Assembly: GCF_036488675.1 (NCBI RefSeq)
Contig: NZ_CP133148.1
Location: 1,240,001 to 1,304,000, forward strand
Length of the DNA stretch: 64,000 nucleotides
Direction of reading: 5' to 3'
DNA from: Sinorhizobium chiapasense
Lineage (GTDB): Bacteria; Pseudomonadota; Alphaproteobacteria; Rhizobiales; Rhizobiaceae
Made by a program: the position numbers and the translations under genes
Shown here: in pieces, positions 62,140-64,000 of the stretch
Position numbering within the stretch: the first letter of the stretch is position 1
Layout: each line of letters opens with the position of its first letter
Notes under the pieces: model-generated
What the model was told of the DNA's origin: nothing
The model's input: only the letters and a program-made list of their open reading frames with translations
The model's database searches: none

Positions 62140-62592
62140 TTAATTTTTGCTGTAAACCGTTGCCGGATCGAAATGCCGGTGGTTGTCCGTGATCGTCACC
62201 GTGGCTTTGCCCTCTTCGACGCCGACGGTGCGGTAGAAGCAAGAGCGGCGGCCCGTGTGGCATGTGGCGTCATGGCCGGCCACCGACACCTTCAGCCAAA
62301 TGGCGTCCTGATCGCAATCGGTTCGTATTTCCTGAACGGTCTGCAGGTTGCCCGAACTCTCGCCCTTCTTCCACAGACCCTTGCGCGAACGGCTGTAGTA
62401 GTGCGCAACGCCGGTTTCAATGGTCAGGGCCAGTGCCTCGGCGTTCATATGGGCGACCATCAGCAACTCGCCGTCGTGCGCATCGGTGACGACAGCGGTA
62501 ACGAGTCCTTTCTCGTCGAAGCGCGGGGTAAAGGCCGGCCCGGCCTCCAGCACGGCCTTGTCTTCCGAGGGGGCGTCGAAGGTGAGCGCCAT
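62140..62592 (-). CDS. hisI: Phosphoribosyl-AMP cyclohydrolase
   Basis: 150 residues, the single-function HisI form without a HisE domain. Third step of histidine synthesis: hydrolysis of phosphoribosyl-AMP. Zinc/magnesium-site residues lie in [11 protein letters not shown] and the C-terminal [10 protein letters not shown], and [19 protein letters not shown] is the substrate-binding signature. It starts 23 bases after folE ends on the same strand, so the two likely form one transcript. Confidence 0.97.
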   Translation of the reverse strand: MALTFDAPSEDKAVLEAGPAFTPRFDEKGLVTAVVTDAHDGELLMVAHMNAEALALTIETGVAHYYSRSRKGLWKKGESSGNLQTVQEIRTDCDQDAIWLKVSVAGHDATCHTGRRSCFYRTVGVEEGKATVTITDNHRHFDPATVYSKN

Positions 62593-62615
62593 AATTTAAG
62601 CTCCTTGGCTGGAGC

Positions 62616-63233
62616 TTACTTGAAGCCCCGCAGCATGGTCATGAAACGAGCCTGTTCGGCCGGATCGGTTTGGAAGCTACCGGTAAATGTCGTCGTCAGC
62701 GTTGTCGAGCCCTGCTTCTGAACGCCGCGCATCGCCATGCACATATGCTCCGCCTCGATCATGACCGCAACGCCGCGCGGCGCGAGCGTTTCGTCGATCG
62801 CCTTGGCGATCTGTGCCGTCATCGTCTCCTGCGTCTGCAGCCGGCGGGCATAGATGTCGACGACACGGGCGATCTTGGAAAGACCGAGCACACGACCGTT
62901 CGGCATATAGGCGACATGCGCCTTGCCGATGATTGGCACCATGTGATGCTCGCAGTGGGAGAAGAACGGAATGTCCTTCACCAGCACCATATCGTCATAG
63001 CCAGCGACTTCCTCGAAGGTCCTTCCGAGGACATCTTCTGCCGCGAGCTCGTAGCCGCCGAACAGTTCCTTGTACGCTTTGACGACACGTGCCGGCGTAT
63101 CTTTGAGACCCTCGCGTTCCGGATCGTCGCCAGCCCAGCGCAGCAGCACGCGAACAGCTTCCTCGGCCTCCTTCTGGGTCGGCCGGCCGCTGGCATCATC
63201 GAGCAAAGGAAAATTCTTCACTATGGCGTCCAT
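62616..63233 (-). CDS. folE: GTP cyclohydrolase I
   Basis: 205 residues. Converts GTP to dihydroneopterin triphosphate, first step of folate synthesis. The zinc-site motif [20 protein letters not shown] and the [18 protein letters not shown] block are intact, and the second cysteine/histidine pair lies in [18 protein letters not shown] start at [10 protein letters not shown]; a frame six codons longer is possible. It is divergent from the scaffold gene that leaves the window. Confidence 0.97.
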   Translation of the reverse strand: MDAIVKNFPLLDDASGRPTQKEAEEAVRVLLRWAGDDPEREGLKDTPARVVKAYKELFGGYELAAEDVLGRTFEEVAGYDDMVLVKDIPFFSHCEHHMVPIIGKAHVAYMPNGRVLGLSKIARVVDIYARRLQTQETMTAQIAKAIDETLAPRGVAVMIEAEHMCMAMRGVQKQGSTTLTTTFTGSFQTDPAEQARFMTMLRGFK

Positions 63234-63573
63234 AATGGCCCCTTTAAGCAATACGGGATTGCTGACGTTTTATCTTTCGGACAACTCGCCACTGGCCATT
63301 CGCCTAACCCTGCAGGCTTGGGTTCCGTTGGCGGGCTCCGGGGCTTTCGGGTCCTGGCTTAGCAGTGCACTGGACCGTCCGGCACGGTTTCCCAAACAAC
63401 AGGCGACTAGATGGTCCCTTGCGGAACTGTCGCCCCAACACGACATAGCATATAGTATGGTGCCACATGGATGAAAGAGGCCGGATGTGCAGTGCGGTGC
63501 TTTTTTCCTGTGTACCGGAGAAAATCATGCGCCAATTACCCAAAACCGCGAAAAATGAGCCGGATCGCGTCAA
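63234..63573. other. 340-bp region between divergent folE and the scaffold gene
   Basis: Contains the promoters of folE and the scaffold gene; no clear -35/-10 pair can be singled out. The open frame on the minus strand across 63304-63939 is a shadow of the scaffold gene and is not supported. No riboswitch recognised. Confidence 0.55.
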
Positions 63574-64000
63574 ATGATGGATGACATCTACAACAACAGA
63601 ATTCTCGAATTCGCTGGCAACATCCCCCGCATCGGAATGTTGGCGGAAGCCGACGCCGAAGCGGCGGCACATTCGAAGTTGTGCGGCTCGAAAGTAAGGA
63701 TCTGGCTGAAGATGGAGGGCGACGTCGTGACCGACTTTGCCCACGACGTAAAGGCGTGCGCCCTTGGACAGGCTTCGTCCTCGATCATGGCGCGCCATGT
63801 CGTCGGCGCGAACGCCGGTGAAATCCGAAGAGCCCGAGAGGACATGCTGGCCATGCTCAAGGCGGACGGCGAGGGCCCGTCGGGCCGCTTCGAGGACATG
63901 CGTTTCCTGAGGCCCGTCCGGGACTACAAGGCGCGCCATGCCTCGACCATGCTCACTTTCGATGCCGTGGTCGACGCCATAGGCCAGATAGAAGCAAGGC
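63574..64000 (+). CDS. NifU/IscU-like iron-sulfur scaffold protein (3'-truncated by the window edge)
   Basis: 142 codons are visible from the ATG MMDDIYNNRI to the last base, where the reading frame continues. The IscU/SufU fold is recognisable: HSKLCGSKV (Cys37) and DVKACALGQASSSIM (Cys62). Where the third conserved cysteine is expected (…RDYKARHASTML…, near residue 120) none is present. Role: builds or transfers Fe-S clusters, partner genes not seen. The missing cysteine makes classical scaffold function uncertain. Short folE intergenic region lies upstream. Confidence 0.82.
   Translation, partial: MMDDIYNNRILEFAGNIPRIGMLAEADAEAAAHSKLCGSKVRIWLKMEGDVVTDFAHDVKACALGQASSSIMARHVVGANAGEIRRAREDMLAMLKADGEGPSGRFEDMRFLRPVRDYKARHASTMLTFDAVVDAIGQIEAR

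Noticed and set aside
63304..63939. Minus-strand 211-codon frame at the right end
   Set aside because: Overlaps the scaffold gene, whose protein matches a known family; the reverse frame has none.

Overview
The window is one continuous piece of a GC-rich alphaproteobacterial chromosome, most likely from the Rhizobiaceae and probably Sinorhizobium/Ensifer. The evidence is the gene order (rpoC, a small minus-strand gene, then the str, S10, spc and alpha ribosomal blocks ending rpoA-rplQ, with adk after secY and no rpsD), rhizobial protein forms (short adenylate kinase, 391-residue EF-Tu, ATP12-type chaperone), an EcfG/RpoE2-like promoter, and many short palindromic intergenic repeats of rhizobial type. 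No phage, insertion sequence, CRISPR array or integrated element is visible.

Layout. 1-23.7 kb: the 3' part of rpoC, a small minus-strand gene, then the plus-strand translation supercluster (rpsL-rpsG-fusA-tuf; rpsJ to rpsQ; rplN to rplO; secY-adk; rpsM-rpsK-rpoA-rplQ), cut by several hairpins that look like terminators or processing sites. 23.7-31.8 kb: msrPQ (periplasmic methionine sulfoxide repair) opposite a DegP/Do-type protease coupled to rarA; a guanidinium exporter gene preceded by what looks like a complete guanidine-II (mini-ykkC) riboswitch; and the minus-strand set crcB-rluC-HAD phosphatase-ATP12 chaperone. 31.8-38.4 kb: DUF1883, two enzymes of glutathione-dependent formaldehyde oxidation (S-formylglutathione hydrolase and the class III dehydrogenase) separated by DUF1345 and DUF188 genes, an XRE regulator divergent from an EamA transporter, lipB and tRNA-Leu(GAG). 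39-44 kb: the stress operon prkA-yeaH-spoVR behind a GGAAC-N17-GTT promoter. 44-51 kb: two small envelope proteins, a peptide-deformylase-like protein that has lost metal ligands, mgtE, a MerR/LiuR-like regulator with a palindromic operator, an isoprenylcysteine-methyltransferase-like protein with a DUF1624 acetyltransferase-like protein, DUF599 and a 33-residue membrane peptide. 51-64 kb: sdaA, DUF1489, a DD-carboxypeptidase with a SPOR domain, a LapG-like cysteine proteinase near a PilZ protein, a PAS_5 protein, a candidate small RNA, rhomboid protease, CBS protein, patatin-like protein, hisI, folE and the start of a NifU/IscU-like scaffold gene.

Three families of short mosaic palindromic repeats occupy the spaces between genes from about 28 kb onward and are absent from the ribosomal cluster. 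In one place a family II repeat sits inside a family I repeat, which suggests insertion. The strongest less-obvious signals are the guanidine-II riboswitch, the nested repeat, the degenerate deformylase, the stress promoter of prkA with a similar promoter heading a gene-less transcript-like segment, and a short unlisted membrane ORF. I found no clearly new multi-gene defence or biosynthetic system.
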